Part shown: in pieces, positions 21,038-31,501 of the stretch
Numbering within the stretch: the stretch's first letter is position 1
How the letters are laid out: every line of letters begins with the position of its first letter
Translations under genes and position numbers: made by a program
Assembly: GCA_027486025.1 (NCBI GenBank)
Contig: JAIXPY010000096.1
Coordinates: forward strand, 1 to 53,934
DNA length: 53,934 nt
Direction: 5' to 3'
From: Burkholderiaceae bacterium
GTDB lineage: Bacteria > Pseudomonadota > Gammaproteobacteria > Burkholderiales > Burkholderiaceae
Notes under the pieces: model-generated
The model's input: only the letters and a program-made list of their open reading frames with translations
Told to the model about the DNA's origin: nothing
Database searches by the model: none

Positions 21038-21243
21038 GCTTTATCCTGAAATTAAATCAAACGGGGTTAGCCCAAAGCGGGTTCTATACCAATTATCGTC
21101 TTAATAAAACGTGAATAATTTTTAATATCAAAGAAAATACGTTATTTTCTGGATTGCAATTGATCTATCGCAAACAATTCGATACTAATTGCTGAATTAG
21201 GGTTGGAAATACAGGTGACGCCAACCAGGCTAGCTAAGCGACA

Positions 21244-22851
21244 TCAACCCGCCAGCGACTGGCTGCGCAAATACTCTTCGTAGGTACCAGAGTAGTCAAC
21301 CACACTGCCATCCATCTTCACTTCCAAGATACGATTGGCCAGTGCAGAGACAAACTCACGGTCATGCGAGACAAAGATCAAGGTACCTTCAAACTTCTCT
21401 AAGGCAATTTGCAAGCTCTCAATCGATTCCATATCCATGTGATTGGTAGGCTCATCCATGGCTAATACATTATGCTTTTGCAGCATCAACTTACCCCAAA
21501 TCATGCGGCCCTTTTCGCCACCAGACAATACTTTGACCGACTTACTAATGTCATCGCCAGAAAAGAGCAATCGTCCTAAAGTGCCCCGAATGACCTGATC
21601 ATCATCACCCGTATTGCGCCATTGATTCATCCAATCCATCAACAGATCATCGTTTGGAAATAGCTCTGTAGTGTCTTGCGGCATGACGCCTACATTCGCG
21701 TTCTCAGCCCACTTCACATCACCGCTATCAGCCGGGATGCCACTAAAGCGTTTGCTCAGAATGGTTTTGAGTAAAGTCGTCTTTCCGGCGCCGTTTTGAC
21801 CGATGATTGCAATTTTTTCCCCAGCACGGACGCCAATTTTGAAATTCTTAAAAATGGGGCGATCAAATGCTTTGGTTAAGGCATTGCACTCTACAGCCAT
21901 GTTGTGCAATTTTTTCTCGTAATCAAAGCGAATAAACGGATTTTGCCGTGAGGATGGCTTAATTTCAGTAATTTCAATCTTTTCCAGCTGGCGTTGCCGT
22001 GAGGTTGCTTGGCGTGCCTTCGAGGCGTTTGCCGAGAAGCGGCTCACGAACGCCTGCAATTCAGCAACTTTCTCTTTAGCCTTCACGTTGGAAGCCAGTT
22101 GCTGCGCCCTCGCCTGCGTCGATGCCAACATATAGGAGTCGTAATTGCCTGGATAGACCTTCAGCGTACCAAAGTCCATGTCAGCCATATGCGTGCAGAC
22201 TTCATTTAAGAAGTGGCGATCGTGCGAAATAATAATGATGGTACTGTTCAGTTGGTTCAGGATTTCTTCTAACCAATGAATCGAGTGAATATCTAAGTTA
22301 TTGGTTGGCTCATCGAGTAACAAGACATCTGGATCAGAAAATAGCGCTTGTGCTAACAGTACCCGGAGCTTCCAACCAGGCGCAACGCTACTCATGAGGC
22401 CTTGGTGCTGCTCAATCGGAATACCAATACCCAGCAGCAACTCCCCTGCTTTGGCTTCAGCGGTATAGCCACCGTACTCTGCATACTTGCCTTCTAATTC
22501 AGCGGCGCGCATGTAATCTTCATCGGTAGCATCAGGATTGGCGTAAATGGCATCGCGCTCGGCTGCTGCCTTCCACATTTCTTCGTGGCCCATCATAACG
22601 ACATCCAATACGCGCATATCTTCAAAAGCAAATTGATCTTGGCGCAATTTACCCAGGCGGATATTCGGCTCTAGGCTAACGTTTCCGCTACTAGGCTCCA
22701 GATCACCGCCCAAGATTTTCATAAAAGTGGATTTACCACAGCCATTCGCTCCGATGAGGCCGTAGCGATTGCCGCCGCCAAACTTCACAGAGATGTTTTC
22801 AAAAAGGGGTTTTGCCCCAAACTGCATGGTGATATTAGATGCGGACAACAC
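21244..22851 (-). CDS. ybiT: ABC-F family ATPase, YbiT type
   Basis: Two ABC cassettes; [57 protein letters not shown] linker. Confidence 0.93.
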   Translation of the reverse strand: MLSASNITMQFGAKPLFENISVKFGGGNRYGLIGANGCGKSTFMKILGGDLEPSSGNVSLEPNIRLGKLRQDQFAFEDMRVLDVVMMGHEEMWKAAAERDAIYANPDATDEDYMRAAELEGKYAEYGGYTAEAKAGELLLGIGIPIEQHQGLMSSVAPGWKLRVLLAQALFSDPDVLLLDEPTNNLDIHSIHWLEEILNQLNSTIIIISHDRHFLNEVCTHMADMDFGTLKVYPGNYDSYMLASTQARAQQLASNVKAKEKVAELQAFVSRFSANASKARQATSRQRQLEKIEITEIKPSSRQNPFIRFDYEKKLHNMAVECNALTKAFDRPIFKNFKIGVRAGEKIAIIGQNGAGKTTLLKTILSKRFSGIPADSGDVKWAENANVGVMPQDTTELFPNDDLLMDWMNQWRNTGDDDQVIRGTLGRLLFSGDDISKSVKVLSGGEKGRMIWGKLMLQKHNVLAMDEPTNHMDMESIESLQIALEKFEGTLIFVSHDREFVSALANRILEVKMDGSVVDYSGTYEEYLRSQSLAG

Positions 22852-23115
22852 GGATATGTTCTTACTTTCTTAGGTTCAAAGGCGCAATGCGCGCTGCAAT
22901 ACAAGTTGGATGCTATTTTAACGGGGTTGTGGGGGCAATGCCCGATTTAGCCTGTGGCATTTAGGCCCCTGCCACCTGGCCCTCACACCGACCTCATCAA
23001 TCGCCAGTTATCCGCCCCAAATAAAGCTAGTTCGCCCTGTCGAAAGCCGGCCTAAGGGGCATCCTAAGCTGTTTGGGCTTAACTCGCTGACATTGACATG
23101 CCATTCCGGCGAATC

Positions 23116-23706
23116 CTATTTTTTAATCTGAATGCGCTGCCGTATGAATGGGAGACGGGCTAGCAGCAACACCACGATGACAGCAAGATAGATTGAGACC
23201 GTTTCATAATCGCTCTTACCGGCCTTATGCCACCAATAATGGAGGATGGCCAGTATTGCAATAGCGTAGATCATGCGGTGTAACTGGCTCCAACGCCGAC
23301 CGAGCTTAAGCTGCGCCCAGCGATTGGAAGTAAATGCCAGCGGAATTAAAAGGACGAAGGCAAGAAAACCGAACGTAATATACGGACGCTCTAATACATC
23401 CAGCCACATCGCCGCCAGCGAAAAGTCATGATCCAGCCACAGCCAAATCAGAAAATGCAGGGTGGCATAGAAGAAACAAAATAAACCGAGCATCCGCCTG
23501 AGGTGAATAAACCCAGTCCAGCCGGTTATGACCCGTGCTGGCGTCATCGCCAAACTGAGGCATAAGAAAACCAAAGTCCAGGTCCCCATTGAGCGCGTAA
23601 TGAACTCAATCGGGTTAGCGCCTAAATCTTGTGCGCTGCCAAGCCAAATCAGCCTCGCCAGAGGCAGCAAGGCAAGTAAAAAGACGAATGGCTTGACGTA
23701 CTGCAA
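23116..23706 (-). CDS. msrQ: Heme-binding membrane subunit MsrQ
   Basis: GFIHLRRMLGLFCFFYATLHFLIWLWLDHDF, LGRRWSQLHRMIYAIAILAILHYWW; adjacent to msrP. Confidence 0.93.
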   Translation of the reverse strand: MQYVKPFVFLLALLPLARLIWLGSAQDLGANPIEFITRSMGTWTLVFLCLSLAMTPARVITGWTGFIHLRRMLGLFCFFYATLHFLIWLWLDHDFSLAAMWLDVLERPYITFGFLAFVLLIPLAFTSNRWAQLKLGRRWSQLHRMIYAIAILAILHYWWHKAGKSDYETVSIYLAVIVVLLLARLPFIRQRIQIKK

Positions 23707-24678
23707 TTAGTAATTCTTTTTGAGGTCCATGCCGGTATATAGGCTTGCCACTTGCGTAGCGTAACCATTAAACATCTCGGTTGGGATCTTGGGAGCAAAA
23801 ATTCCACGGTTATCGCCGAGGCGACGCTCGGTGGCCTGGCTCCAGCGCGGATGATTCACATTCGGATTGACGTTGGAATAAAAACCGTACTCCCGGGGCG
23901 CCGATTTCACCCAACTGGTAACGGGCTGTTTCTCGGTGAAACGAATCGACACAATTGACTTCGCACTCTTAAATCCATACTTCCAAGGAACCACAATTCG
24001 CACTGGCGCGCCATTTTGCTTGGGCAATACTTCGCCATAGAGCCCTAAGGTCAGCAAGGTAAGTGGGTTCATGGCCTCATCTAATCGCAAAGCTTCTCGG
24101 TATGGCCAATCCAGAATGGGGCGAGCCAGACCAGGCATTTGCTGGGGATCTGCAAGGGTCACAAACTCGATGAACTTGGCCGAACCCAATGGCTCCACTA
24201 CATTGAGCAATTTAGAAAGCGAGTAGCCATTCCACGGAATAACCATTGACCAACCCTCAACACAACGCATCCGGTAGATGCGCTCTTCGATTGGCGCCAA
24301 TTTTAGTAAGGCATCAATATCAATAGTCATCGGCTTTTTAACCAGGCCGTCAATCGTGACCGTCCATGGACTGGTTTTCAGCGAGCCAGCGCGGCGGGCA
24401 GGATCGGCCTTGTCCAGCCCAAACTCATAGAAATTATTGTAGGTGGTGACTTCTTTGTATTCCGAGAGGGTCTCTTTAGTGGAATACGGCGATTCAATCA
24501 CATTCTTAAATTTCACCGCATCGGGATTGTTAGCAAACGCCTTGCGCGAGAACCAAGGAGCCAGTGTTAGGCCCATACCCCCTGCTGCTGCCAGTTGAAT
24601 TAAAGAGCGACGCTGCTCAAAAATAGACTTCGGTGTGATGTCACTCGCTTGAATCGTCGGATCGTGAAATTTTTTCAT
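23707..24678 (-). CDS. msrP: Periplasmic Mo-cofactor methionine sulfoxide reductase MsrP
   Basis: Tat-like leader; [45 protein letters not shown]. Confidence 0.95.
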   Translation of the reverse strand: MKKFHDPTIQASDITPKSIFEQRRSLIQLAAAGGMGLTLAPWFSRKAFANNPDAVKFKNVIESPYSTKETLSEYKEVTTYNNFYEFGLDKADPARRAGSLKTSPWTVTIDGLVKKPMTIDIDALLKLAPIEERIYRMRCVEGWSMVIPWNGYSLSKLLNVVEPLGSAKFIEFVTLADPQQMPGLARPILDWPYREALRLDEAMNPLTLLTLGLYGEVLPKQNGAPVRIVVPWKYGFKSAKSIVSIRFTEKQPVTSWVKSAPREYGFYSNVNPNVNHPRWSQATERRLGDNRGIFAPKIPTEMFNGYATQVASLYTGMDLKKNY

Positions 24679-24680
24679 CG

Positions 24681-25382
24681 TTAAACCTTTATCTTAAATG
24701 GCGTGAAATTCGTGTCGGTGTCGTAATAATCTTCGTTTTCTTTTTTCTTTAAAAATCCAATGACGGCATAGGTCATGGGCGTTGCTAAAACCTCCCACAG
24801 GGTTTTTAAAACATACTGAGCCAGCGCAACTTGAATAATCTGACTAGTTGACCAAATGCCATAAAACGCAATCACATAAAAGAGGCTGGAATCAACTAGT
24901 TCCCCTACTACAGTAGAGCCGATCGTGCGGGTCCACAAATACTTGCCTTGGGTGAATATCTTCATCTTTGCCATGACATAGCTATTGGATAAGCTGCCAC
25001 ACCAAAATGCAATCATTGATCCGAGCGCAATCCGCCACGAATTGCCGAATACTGTTTCCAGTCCATTCTGATATCCAGCCATATAGGATCCTGGTGCCAC
25101 CGGCAAGGCGATCACCACTTGCGCCATGACTGCCGCAAAAGCTAGTGCTGTAAAACCCACCCACACTGCCCTGCGATCATGCGCATAACCATAGACTTCG
25201 GTCATGATGTCGCCAAAAAAATAGGCGATGGGGAAAAACAAAATACCGGCGCCAAAAATAACGGTGCCAAACAGAGGTAAATCCAGCGTCGCTACCTTAC
25301 CAGCGCCAATGAAATTACTACACAGCAGCACCACCACAAAAGCGGCAAGGAGCAAATCATAATAGCGGTGGCGGCGTTGCAT
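24681..25382 (-). CDS. yhhQ: Queuosine precursor transporter (YhhQ family)
   Basis: [60 protein letters not shown]. Confidence 0.92.
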   Translation of the reverse strand: MQRRHRYYDLLLAAFVVVLLCSNFIGAGKVATLDLPLFGTVIFGAGILFFPIAYFFGDIMTEVYGYAHDRRAVWVGFTALAFAAVMAQVVIALPVAPGSYMAGYQNGLETVFGNSWRIALGSMIAFWCGSLSNSYVMAKMKIFTQGKYLWTRTIGSTVVGELVDSSLFYVIAFYGIWSTSQIIQVALAQYVLKTLWEVLATPMTYAVIGFLKKKENEDYYDTDTNFTPFKIKV

Positions 25383-25477
25383 GGGTTTTAGGTGGGTGCT
25401 AACAGCAGGTTTAAGCTAAAAGTTGGATAATCAGTAGGATAGCCGGATTTAACAAAAAACACAGGAAATGCCGATAT

Positions 25478-26656
25478 ATGAGTAAGCCGATTTTTCACTG
25501 GGAAGACCCATTAATGCTGGATTCCCAGCTCAGCAGCGAAGAGCGCATGATTCGGGATGCCGCCTACGAGTACGCCCAAGGAAGCCTTGCTCCACGGGTA
25601 CACGAGGCCTTCCGGAACGAAACAACGGACCCCGCCATCTTCCGTGAAATGGGTGAATTAGGCTTGCTCGGCATTACGATCCCCGAAGAATACGGTGGTG
25701 CCAACCTCAATTACGTATCGTATGGCCTCATTGCCCGTGAAATCGAGCGGGTCGACTCCGGTTATCGCTCGATGATGAGCGTGCAATCCTCCTTGGTGAT
25801 GGTGCCGATCAATGAATTCGGTAGCAAGGCCCAAAAAGAAAAGTTTTTACCTAAATTAGCCAGTGGCGAGTGGATTGGGTGCTTCGGCTTAACCGAACCC
25901 AACTACGGATCGGATGCTGGCGCCATGATTACCCGAGCGCGCACTGTACCGGGCGGCTTTGAACTCACCGGCTCCAAAATGTGGATTTCCAACTCACCGA
26001 TTGCCGATGTATTCGTGGTCTGGGCCAAAAATGATGAAGGCGTGATTCGGGGCTACATTTTAGAAAAAGGCATGAAAGGTTTATCGGCTCCCAAAATATC
26101 GGGCAAGATGAGCCTGCGAGCATCGATTACCGGCGAGATCGTGATGGACAGCGTTTTCGTTCCTGCTGAGAATGAGTTCCCTGAAATCACCGGACTCAAG
26201 GGTCCATTCACTTGCCTTAATTCAGCACGCTATGGCATTTCATGGGGCGTACTCGGCGCTGCTGAAGATTGCTGGCTTAAAGCACGGCAGTACACCATGG
26301 ATCGCCAGCAATTTGGTCGCCCATTAGCGGCCAATCAGCTGATCCAGAAAAAATTAGCCGACATGCAAACCGACATCGCCTTAGCACTGCAGGGCTGTTT
26401 GCGCCTCGGTCGCATGAAGGATGAGCACATTGCTGCTCCAGAGATCACCTCGATCATGAAACGCAACTCCTGTGGTAAAGCCCTGGATATTGCCCGCATG
26501 GCGCGCGATATGCACGGCGGGAATGGCGTCTCAGATGAGTATGGCGTGATTCGCCACATGCTCAACCTAGAGGCGGTGAATACCTATGAAGGGACACACG
26601 ACATCCACGCACTGATTCTGGGACGTGCGCAAACTGGCATCCAAGCATTTAGTTGA
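25478..26656 (+). CDS. gcdH: Glutaryl-CoA dehydrogenase (acyl-CoA dehydrogenase family)
   Basis: [90 protein letters not shown]. Confidence 0.94.
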   Translation: MSKPIFHWEDPLMLDSQLSSEERMIRDAAYEYAQGSLAPRVHEAFRNETTDPAIFREMGELGLLGITIPEEYGGANLNYVSYGLIAREIERVDSGYRSMMSVQSSLVMVPINEFGSKAQKEKFLPKLASGEWIGCFGLTEPNYGSDAGAMITRARTVPGGFELTGSKMWISNSPIADVFVVWAKNDEGVIRGYILEKGMKGLSAPKISGKMSLRASITGEIVMDSVFVPAENEFPEITGLKGPFTCLNSARYGISWGVLGAAEDCWLKARQYTMDRQQFGRPLAANQLIQKKLADMQTDIALALQGCLRLGRMKDEHIAAPEITSIMKRNSCGKALDIARMARDMHGGNGVSDEYGVIRHMLNLEAVNTYEGTHDIHALILGRAQTGIQAFS

Positions 26657-26690
26657 TGTAAAGCGTTGTAGGTTTATAGAAGTTAATTCA

Positions 26691-26723
26691 AGAGGCTAGG
26701 CGTAATGCACTAGCCTCTTTTTT
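26691..26723 (+). terminator. Rho-independent terminator AGAGGCTAG...CTAGCCTCTTTTTT
   Basis: 9-bp perfect stem, 10-nt loop, T tract after gcdH, in the convergent gap with mnmH. Confidence 0.85.
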
Positions 26724-26727
26724 ATTG

Positions 26728-27801
26728 CTACCGCGCTCGAATGGCGCTAGCCACCTTAGCAAAATCGGCATCACTGTCGCTATCTAAGGAAACGCATTGA
26801 TCCGATTGATATCGAGGGAAGTTACGCTCGATCGAGGACTGGTACGACGGATCGTAATGGGTGACCAATAGATCGTTTACTAAATCGGTAAACCGCCCTT
26901 CCCGAGCCTGCTGACACCATTCAGTAATCGTTTCTTTGCCGTAACGGGCGTTAAGCATCTGTAGCTTGCTTTCAAGTACCGGCGTATCGCTTAAGAAGTG
27001 CTGATACTCGCGCATCAGCCATGCTACGCGAGTCGCATTACTTGCCCGCACCTCAACGCACTCCCCATCCCGAATCCGCTCCATTAGGGAATCCGGAATA
27101 TGGACGCCACCTACTTTTTTACTCTCCGACTCAACATAGATGATTCGTGCTGAGTCCATACTGCGCAGTGCATTCCACAGGCGTGTCTCAAATGCTTTCT
27201 GCGCGGGCTGGGGCTCTAACGGATCGCCTCCCAATACGGAGCCGCGGTGATTGGCCAAGCCCTCCAGATCGAGGACTTGTTCGCCTTGCAGGGCCAGCTC
27301 GTGCAATATACGCGTCTTGCCACTGCCGGTCATGCCGCAAACCACCTGAAAAGAAAATTGCTTCGCAGCCGCATCAAGCTCAGTAATCACCTGCCGACGA
27401 AATCCTTGATACCCGCCGCCGAGCTGAACTGCTTTCCAACCAATGCGTTGCAAGATATGCGTAAAAGCACCACTGCGTTCACCCCCGCGCCAGCAATAGA
27501 CTAATGGACGCCACTCGCGCGGCATATCCATAAAGTGGGCCTCAAGGTGACGGGCAATATTCTTAGCCACTAATGCCGCGCCGCGCTTCTTGGCGGAGAA
27601 TGGGGACTCTTGCTTATATAGCGTGCCAATCAGAATGCGTTCATCGTTATCGAGTACGGGGCAGTTGATCGCACCTGGGATATGGTCCAGCTCAAACTCA
27701 GCTGGCGAGCGGGTATCAATGATGCAATCAAACGTACTCAGTTGGGTGCTGAGTAATGCTGGCAAGAGCTTGGCTGTGTCGCCAGCACCCTGCGCTGCCA
27801 T
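26728..27801 (-). CDS. mnmH: tRNA 2-selenouridine synthase
   Basis: Rhodanese motif VYCWRGGERSGAF followed by P-loop CGMTGSGKTRILHEL and LEGLANHRGSVLG. Confidence 0.95.
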   Translation of the reverse strand: MAAQGAGDTAKLLPALLSTQLSTFDCIIDTRSPAEFELDHIPGAINCPVLDNDERILIGTLYKQESPFSAKKRGAALVAKNIARHLEAHFMDMPREWRPLVYCWRGGERSGAFTHILQRIGWKAVQLGGGYQGFRRQVITELDAAAKQFSFQVVCGMTGSGKTRILHELALQGEQVLDLEGLANHRGSVLGGDPLEPQPAQKAFETRLWNALRSMDSARIIYVESESKKVGGVHIPDSLMERIRDGECVEVRASNATRVAWLMREYQHFLSDTPVLESKLQMLNARYGKETITEWCQQAREGRFTDLVNDLLVTHYDPSYQSSIERNFPRYQSDQCVSLDSDSDADFAKVASAIRAR

Positions 27802-27802
27802 C

Positions 27803-28234
27803 CTAGCGCAATACTTTCAGGATGGATTCAGGCCAGGGCATCGACTTGTTCTTTTCCAGATCAACCCACAGCATGGTAGCGCCGCCAGCGGCAGACAACA
27901 CGGGATCCTCATCCGCATTTGCGCCAATAAACTCCATGGTATTTAATAGATCAACGGTCGAATTTCCAATTGCACCAACAAATGTGGTGATGCGCAGTGA
28001 TCCCGGAAAACTCGCTTGCTTGTAAAAATTACAAAAGCCATTGACCATAATCATCGCTTCTTTTTCTGCGGTGGAGCTAAAGCCGAGCGAGGTAATCCAT
28101 TCAATCCGAGCCTGCTCCATATACCGAAAATAGACAGTATTGTTAATGTGCCGATACGAATCCATATCACCCCAGCGAATAGAGATGATCGTCTCATGAA
28201 TCTTTTTTTTATGTTCAGGAATATCAATGCGCAT
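27803..28234 (-). CDS. Acyl-CoA thioesterase (4HBT/YbgC-like)
   Basis: ISIRWGDMDSYRHINNTVYFRYMEQARIEWI. Confidence 0.9.
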   Translation of the reverse strand: MRIDIPEHKKKIHETIISIRWGDMDSYRHINNTVYFRYMEQARIEWITSLGFSSTAEKEAMIMVNGFCNFYKQASFPGSLRITTFVGAIGNSTVDLLNTMEFIGANADEDPVLSAAGGATMLWVDLEKNKSMPWPESILKVLR

Positions 28235-28263
28235 GGCCTAGCTTTTTTATTCCAATCGCTCGC

Positions 28264-28575
28264 TTAATGCGATTTGGTTGATAAGGTATCAGCCAGCCGC
28301 GACATGGTTTTTGCTAACTCAAAATCCAACTGGGTAAGGCCGCCTTTGTCATGCGTTGATAAATGTACCGTCACCGTATTCCAACAATTCGACCAATCGG
28401 GATGGTGGTTCATTTTTTCTGCATGCAAAGCCGATGCCGTCATAAATGCAAACGCAGCTGTAAAGTCATCAAACACAAAGGTGCGTACCAAGCGATCAGG
28501 GCTGCGGACAATTTGCCAAAGCGGCAAGTGCTGAAGTTGGCTTTCTTGCTCGGACTGCGTTAACAAGCTTGGCAT
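28264..28575 (-). CDS. phhB: 4a-hydroxytetrahydrobiopterin dehydratase
   Basis: AFAFMTASALHAEKMNHHPDWSNCWNTVTVHLSTHDKGGLTQLDFELA. Confidence 0.93.
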   Translation of the reverse strand: MPSLLTQSEQESQLQHLPLWQIVRSPDRLVRTFVFDDFTAAFAFMTASALHAEKMNHHPDWSNCWNTVTVHLSTHDKGGLTQLDFELAKTMSRLADTLSTKSH

Positions 28576-28578
28576 TGC

Positions 28579-28923
28579 TTAGCCAAGCTGCAGTGCGAGG
28601 TGATACAAATTGGTTGAACGCGCGCCCGAGCGGCAAAACGCCAAAATAGGACCAGGCATGGTTTTTAAGAGGCGATTCATCTCTTGGACTTCAGCTGGCG
28701 TCATTGATCCTGGGGCCACGGGCAGAAAGGCATAGTGCAAGCCCAAGGCCTCTGCTTTTGCAGCAATATCGGCATTCTTGGGCTGCGATGGACCTGCTTC
28801 GCCATCTGGGCGATTATTAATGACACTTTTATAGCCTTGGGCAGCAATTTCAACTAACTGGTCTGCCTCGATTTGGCCTGCAGTGCCAAAGGCAGTGTTG
28901 TGGCAAGTAATGGCAACGCTCAT
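28579..28923 (-). CDS. TIGR01244-family sulfurtransferase/phosphatase-like protein (Blh N-terminal-domain type)
   Basis: IAAQGYKSVINNRPDGEAGPSQPKNADI ... GPILAFCRSGARSTNLYHLA. Confidence 0.88.
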   Translation of the reverse strand: MSVAITCHNTAFGTAGQIEADQLVEIAAQGYKSVINNRPDGEAGPSQPKNADIAAKAEALGLHYAFLPVAPGSMTPAEVQEMNRLLKTMPGPILAFCRSGARSTNLYHLALQLG

Positions 28924-28952
28924 CGGATCCTCGTACTAAAGCATTAAAAGTA

Positions 28953-29402
28953 CTATTTTAAAGCAGGAGCCCGTTTATTGCCGCTAAAGAACCATTCACA
29001 AGCAGCCATGCCAACCAGCATGGCCAAAACGAAGACCAGGGGCTTAGCATATCCAGTGCCAAGAGCCACTAAAGCGGGGCCGGGGCAAAACCCAGCAATG
29101 CCCCAACCAAGGCCAAATAAGAGGCTACCAATCACCAATCGCCGATCGATATCGCGCCGGGTCGGTATTTGCAGGGCATCGCCAAAAAAGCTTTGTGTCC
29201 GCTTTTTGGCCAAATAAAAAGCCGCCAGACCCACCAACACTGCGCCGCCCATGACAAAGATTAAAGAGGGATCCCAAGCGCCGCCAAGGTCAAGGAAAGC
29301 CAAAATCTTTTCTGGATTACTCATTCCAGAGACAAGTAGCCCCAGACCAAATAAAACACCTATGAGGTACTGACTTATGAATCCAATGGATTTACGCATC
29401 AT
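28953..29402 (-). CDS. YeeE/YedE-type permease, C-terminal half protein (PmpB/DUF6691-like)
   Basis: [61 protein letters not shown]. Start trimmed to MMRKSIGF. Confidence 0.88.
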   Translation of the reverse strand: MMRKSIGFISQYLIGVLFGLGLLVSGMSNPEKILAFLDLGGAWDPSLIFVMGGAVLVGLAAFYLAKKRTQSFFGDALQIPTRRDIDRRLVIGSLLFGLGWGIAGFCPGPALVALGTGYAKPLVFVLAMLVGMAACEWFFSGNKRAPALK

Positions 29403-29833
29403 GAGAGTACGTGCCGAAGAAAAAATACGGTGAAAAAACCAGCTCCCATAAAGGAGGCGGTAGCGACCAAAGAGCGCGGCGATAAACGCGATAAGCCACA
29501 AATGCCATGGCCACTAGTGCAGCCAGAGCCATAATGTGCACCAAAACCAACGAGTAAACCAGCCAAAATCAAGGCGCCCCACTCCGCCTGAATTACCTGC
29601 GTAGGGTGAAAGTCAAACAGAAATGCCGCCCAAAAAGAGGCAGTCAATAAACCCAGCACGAAACAAATGCGCCAAAACAGATCGCTCTTTTGAAGGCGCA
29701 ATAGTCCGCTCACAATCCCGCTGATGCCGAGAATGCGGCCATGAAAATGAATGTAGAGTGCGGCGGATATTCCTAGCAGAATCCCACCAAGTAGCGCGGG
29801 GCCGGGTGTAAATGCGGTCCAATCAATGCTCAT
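29399..29833 (-). CDS. YeeE/YedE-type permease, N-terminal half protein (PmpA-like)
   Basis: [50 protein letters not shown] 29833 (MSIDWTAF) preceded by GGAG; ORF track starts at GTG 29893. Confidence 0.88.
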   Translation of the reverse strand: MSIDWTAFTPGPALLGGILLGISAALYIHFHGRILGISGIVSGLLRLQKSDLFWRICFVLGLLTASFWAAFLFDFHPTQVIQAEWGALILAGLLVGFGAHYGSGCTSGHGICGLSRLSPRSLVATASFMGAGFFTVFFLRHVLS

Positions 29834-29896
29834 CGCCTTGCTCCAAAATAGTAAGGTTATGCAGAGGCTAAGTGTTAAACCTCTAATAGCCACCAG

Positions 29897-29928
29897 TATA
29901 ACATTATATTTAAATATATAATGTTATA
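29897..29928. promoter_or_regulatory. AT-rich operator, copy A: TATAACATTATAT-TTAAAT-ATATAATGTTATA
   Basis: 13-bp perfect inverted arms around TTAAAT, immediately upstream of the YeeE pair; shares 24 identical bp with 43396-43419. Confidence 0.8.
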
Positions 29929-29966
29929 CGAAGGGTGTGACTAGAAAATAAATGAATGAGTTGGGG

Positions 29967-31088
29967 TTATTGGCAAGGATTGGGAGCCATACGCCATTGC
30001 AGATACAGCAGGCAAAGGTATGCACCCAAGATAAATCCGGGTAAGGCAATAAAGGAGCCAATCGCTAGCGTCGAAATTCCGGTGAGGCCTTGCCCAACCG
30101 TACAGCCCATCGCCGTAATGCCGCCAAAACCCATTAAGGCACCGCCAACCAAGTGATTACCGGTATCTTCGGCATTCCGAAAGGATTCCCAGCGGAATTT
30201 TTTAGTAGCAATGGCGCTAATGGCGGATCCTGTAATGATCCCAGCAACGGCAACGATACCCACCGTTAAGATGCGGGACGTATCGCTATAGAGCATGAGC
30301 CAATCCAAAGTAAATGCATATGGAGCAACAAAGGACAAACTCTCCATGCGACCCGTATTAGTCCGCAAGAATACTTCCTCCAGAGTATTGGGGTCTTCAG
30401 CAACATAGCCAAGAGCGCCCGAAACCCACCAAATCGCACAAATGCCGAGGCCGATACCGATGCCCGCCAATAAATTATCGAAGGTCCAAAACGATTTATC
30501 CAATACGGCATAGGCCACTAGCGCACCACCAATTGCAAATCCAAGGATGAGTTGCAGCAAGGACTTAGCAATACCGGTTTGAGCAGCAATCACGCTGGGT
30601 AGATCTTGGGTGCTAGCTAAGGTAAAAAATACTTTATCTACAGTCTCCACCCGAATCACGCCTAGAAAGCCGCGCATCGTCATATAGGCCGTAAGCCCCA
30701 AAACCATGAAGACCACCATCGACTTTAAATTACCGCCGCCAATGCGCACCAATGTTTTACTACCGCAGCCGGAGGCAAGCACCATGCCGATTCCAAACAG
30801 CACGCTACCTATAAAGAGCGAGAGATAGAGAACACGAGTTCCGGTATAGATGGACTTCGATGTATCAATGATGCCGAAGTGGGACATCAGCGCAACGCCA
30901 ATCACGGAGATGCCGATCGCCAAAGACCACTGCTTCAGGCGTGTCCAGTTCGACATAATGAATGCGTCGGATACTGCACCCATGGTACAAAAGCCGGTTT
31001 TTTGCATCACGATACCGAGCACCACGGTGATTCCAAAGGTAGACCATAAAACAATCTTGCCGAGCGCGGCAACTGCTACTGAATCCAT
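29967..31088 (-). CDS. Full-length YeeE/YedE family permease (possible TsuA-like thiosulfate transporter)
   Basis: GFCTMGAVSDAF, VLASGCGSKTLVRIGGGN, GGITAMGCTVGQGLTGIS cysteine motifs; about 9-10 hydrophobic segments; sox neighbourhood. Confidence 0.88.
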   Translation of the reverse strand: MDSVAVAALGKIVLWSTFGITVVLGIVMQKTGFCTMGAVSDAFIMSNWTRLKQWSLAIGISVIGVALMSHFGIIDTSKSIYTGTRVLYLSLFIGSVLFGIGMVLASGCGSKTLVRIGGGNLKSMVVFMVLGLTAYMTMRGFLGVIRVETVDKVFFTLASTQDLPSVIAAQTGIAKSLLQLILGFAIGGALVAYAVLDKSFWTFDNLLAGIGIGLGICAIWWVSGALGYVAEDPNTLEEVFLRTNTGRMESLSFVAPYAFTLDWLMLYSDTSRILTVGIVAVAGIITGSAISAIATKKFRWESFRNAEDTGNHLVGGALMGFGGITAMGCTVGQGLTGISTLAIGSFIALPGFILGAYLCLLYLQWRMAPNPCQ

Positions 31089-31110
31089 ACTAAATAATTT
31101 CTTCTAATAA

Positions 31111-31425
31111 TTAAGGTTTGAATTTATAAAACTGCTTATTCAGATAGGCTAGGACATCGGCCTCATCTTCTGGAAACATGTCCAAACGGAGTTCGGTATT
31201 ACACATCGCCACCATGGTCTTAAGTCGAGCATAGTCTTTGACCTTGCGATCGGAGCGCGTATAAATCATGTCGCCATTGGAAAAACCCGTTTTTTTAGCA
31301 TGGCATGCATAGCACTTCGCTTGATCAATGGCTTTGCCATTTTGAACATTCGGGGCCGCATACGCATGGCTCGATAGCAGCAAGACAAGCGACAGCAGAA
31401 CTACTTTAGGAGTGACGCACTTCAT
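31111..31425 (-). CDS. Small exported c-type cytochrome
   Basis: Signal peptide; heme motif CYACH; LDMFPEDEADVLAYLNKQFY. Confidence 0.88.
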   Translation of the reverse strand: MKCVTPKVVLLSLVLLLSSHAYAAPNVQNGKAIDQAKCYACHAKKTGFSNGDMIYTRSDRKVKDYARLKTMVAMCNTELRLDMFPEDEADVLAYLNKQFYKFKP

Positions 31426-31501
31426 CGGATGACCTCTGGAAGGGAAAAATGACCAAAATCAACTTATCCCGCCATTTTAAAGCCCTATGGGCTAGTTTGG
31501 T

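Noticed and set aside
21132-21150. AGAAAATA-CGT-TATTTTCT inverted repeat
   Set aside because: Short and AT-only; could be chance or a weak terminator of ybiT or an operator of the eRF1-like gene; no second copy noticed.
25383-25477. preQ1 riboswitch upstream of yhhQ
   Set aside because: Looked for the compact hairpin plus A-rich pseudoknot tail on the minus strand; not visible.
29399-29833. YeeE pair as a frameshifted pseudogene of one full-length permease
   Set aside because: Both halves have intact starts, an ATG/ATGA-style overlap and their own conserved motifs, and half-size pairs (PmpA/PmpB-like) are a known family form.
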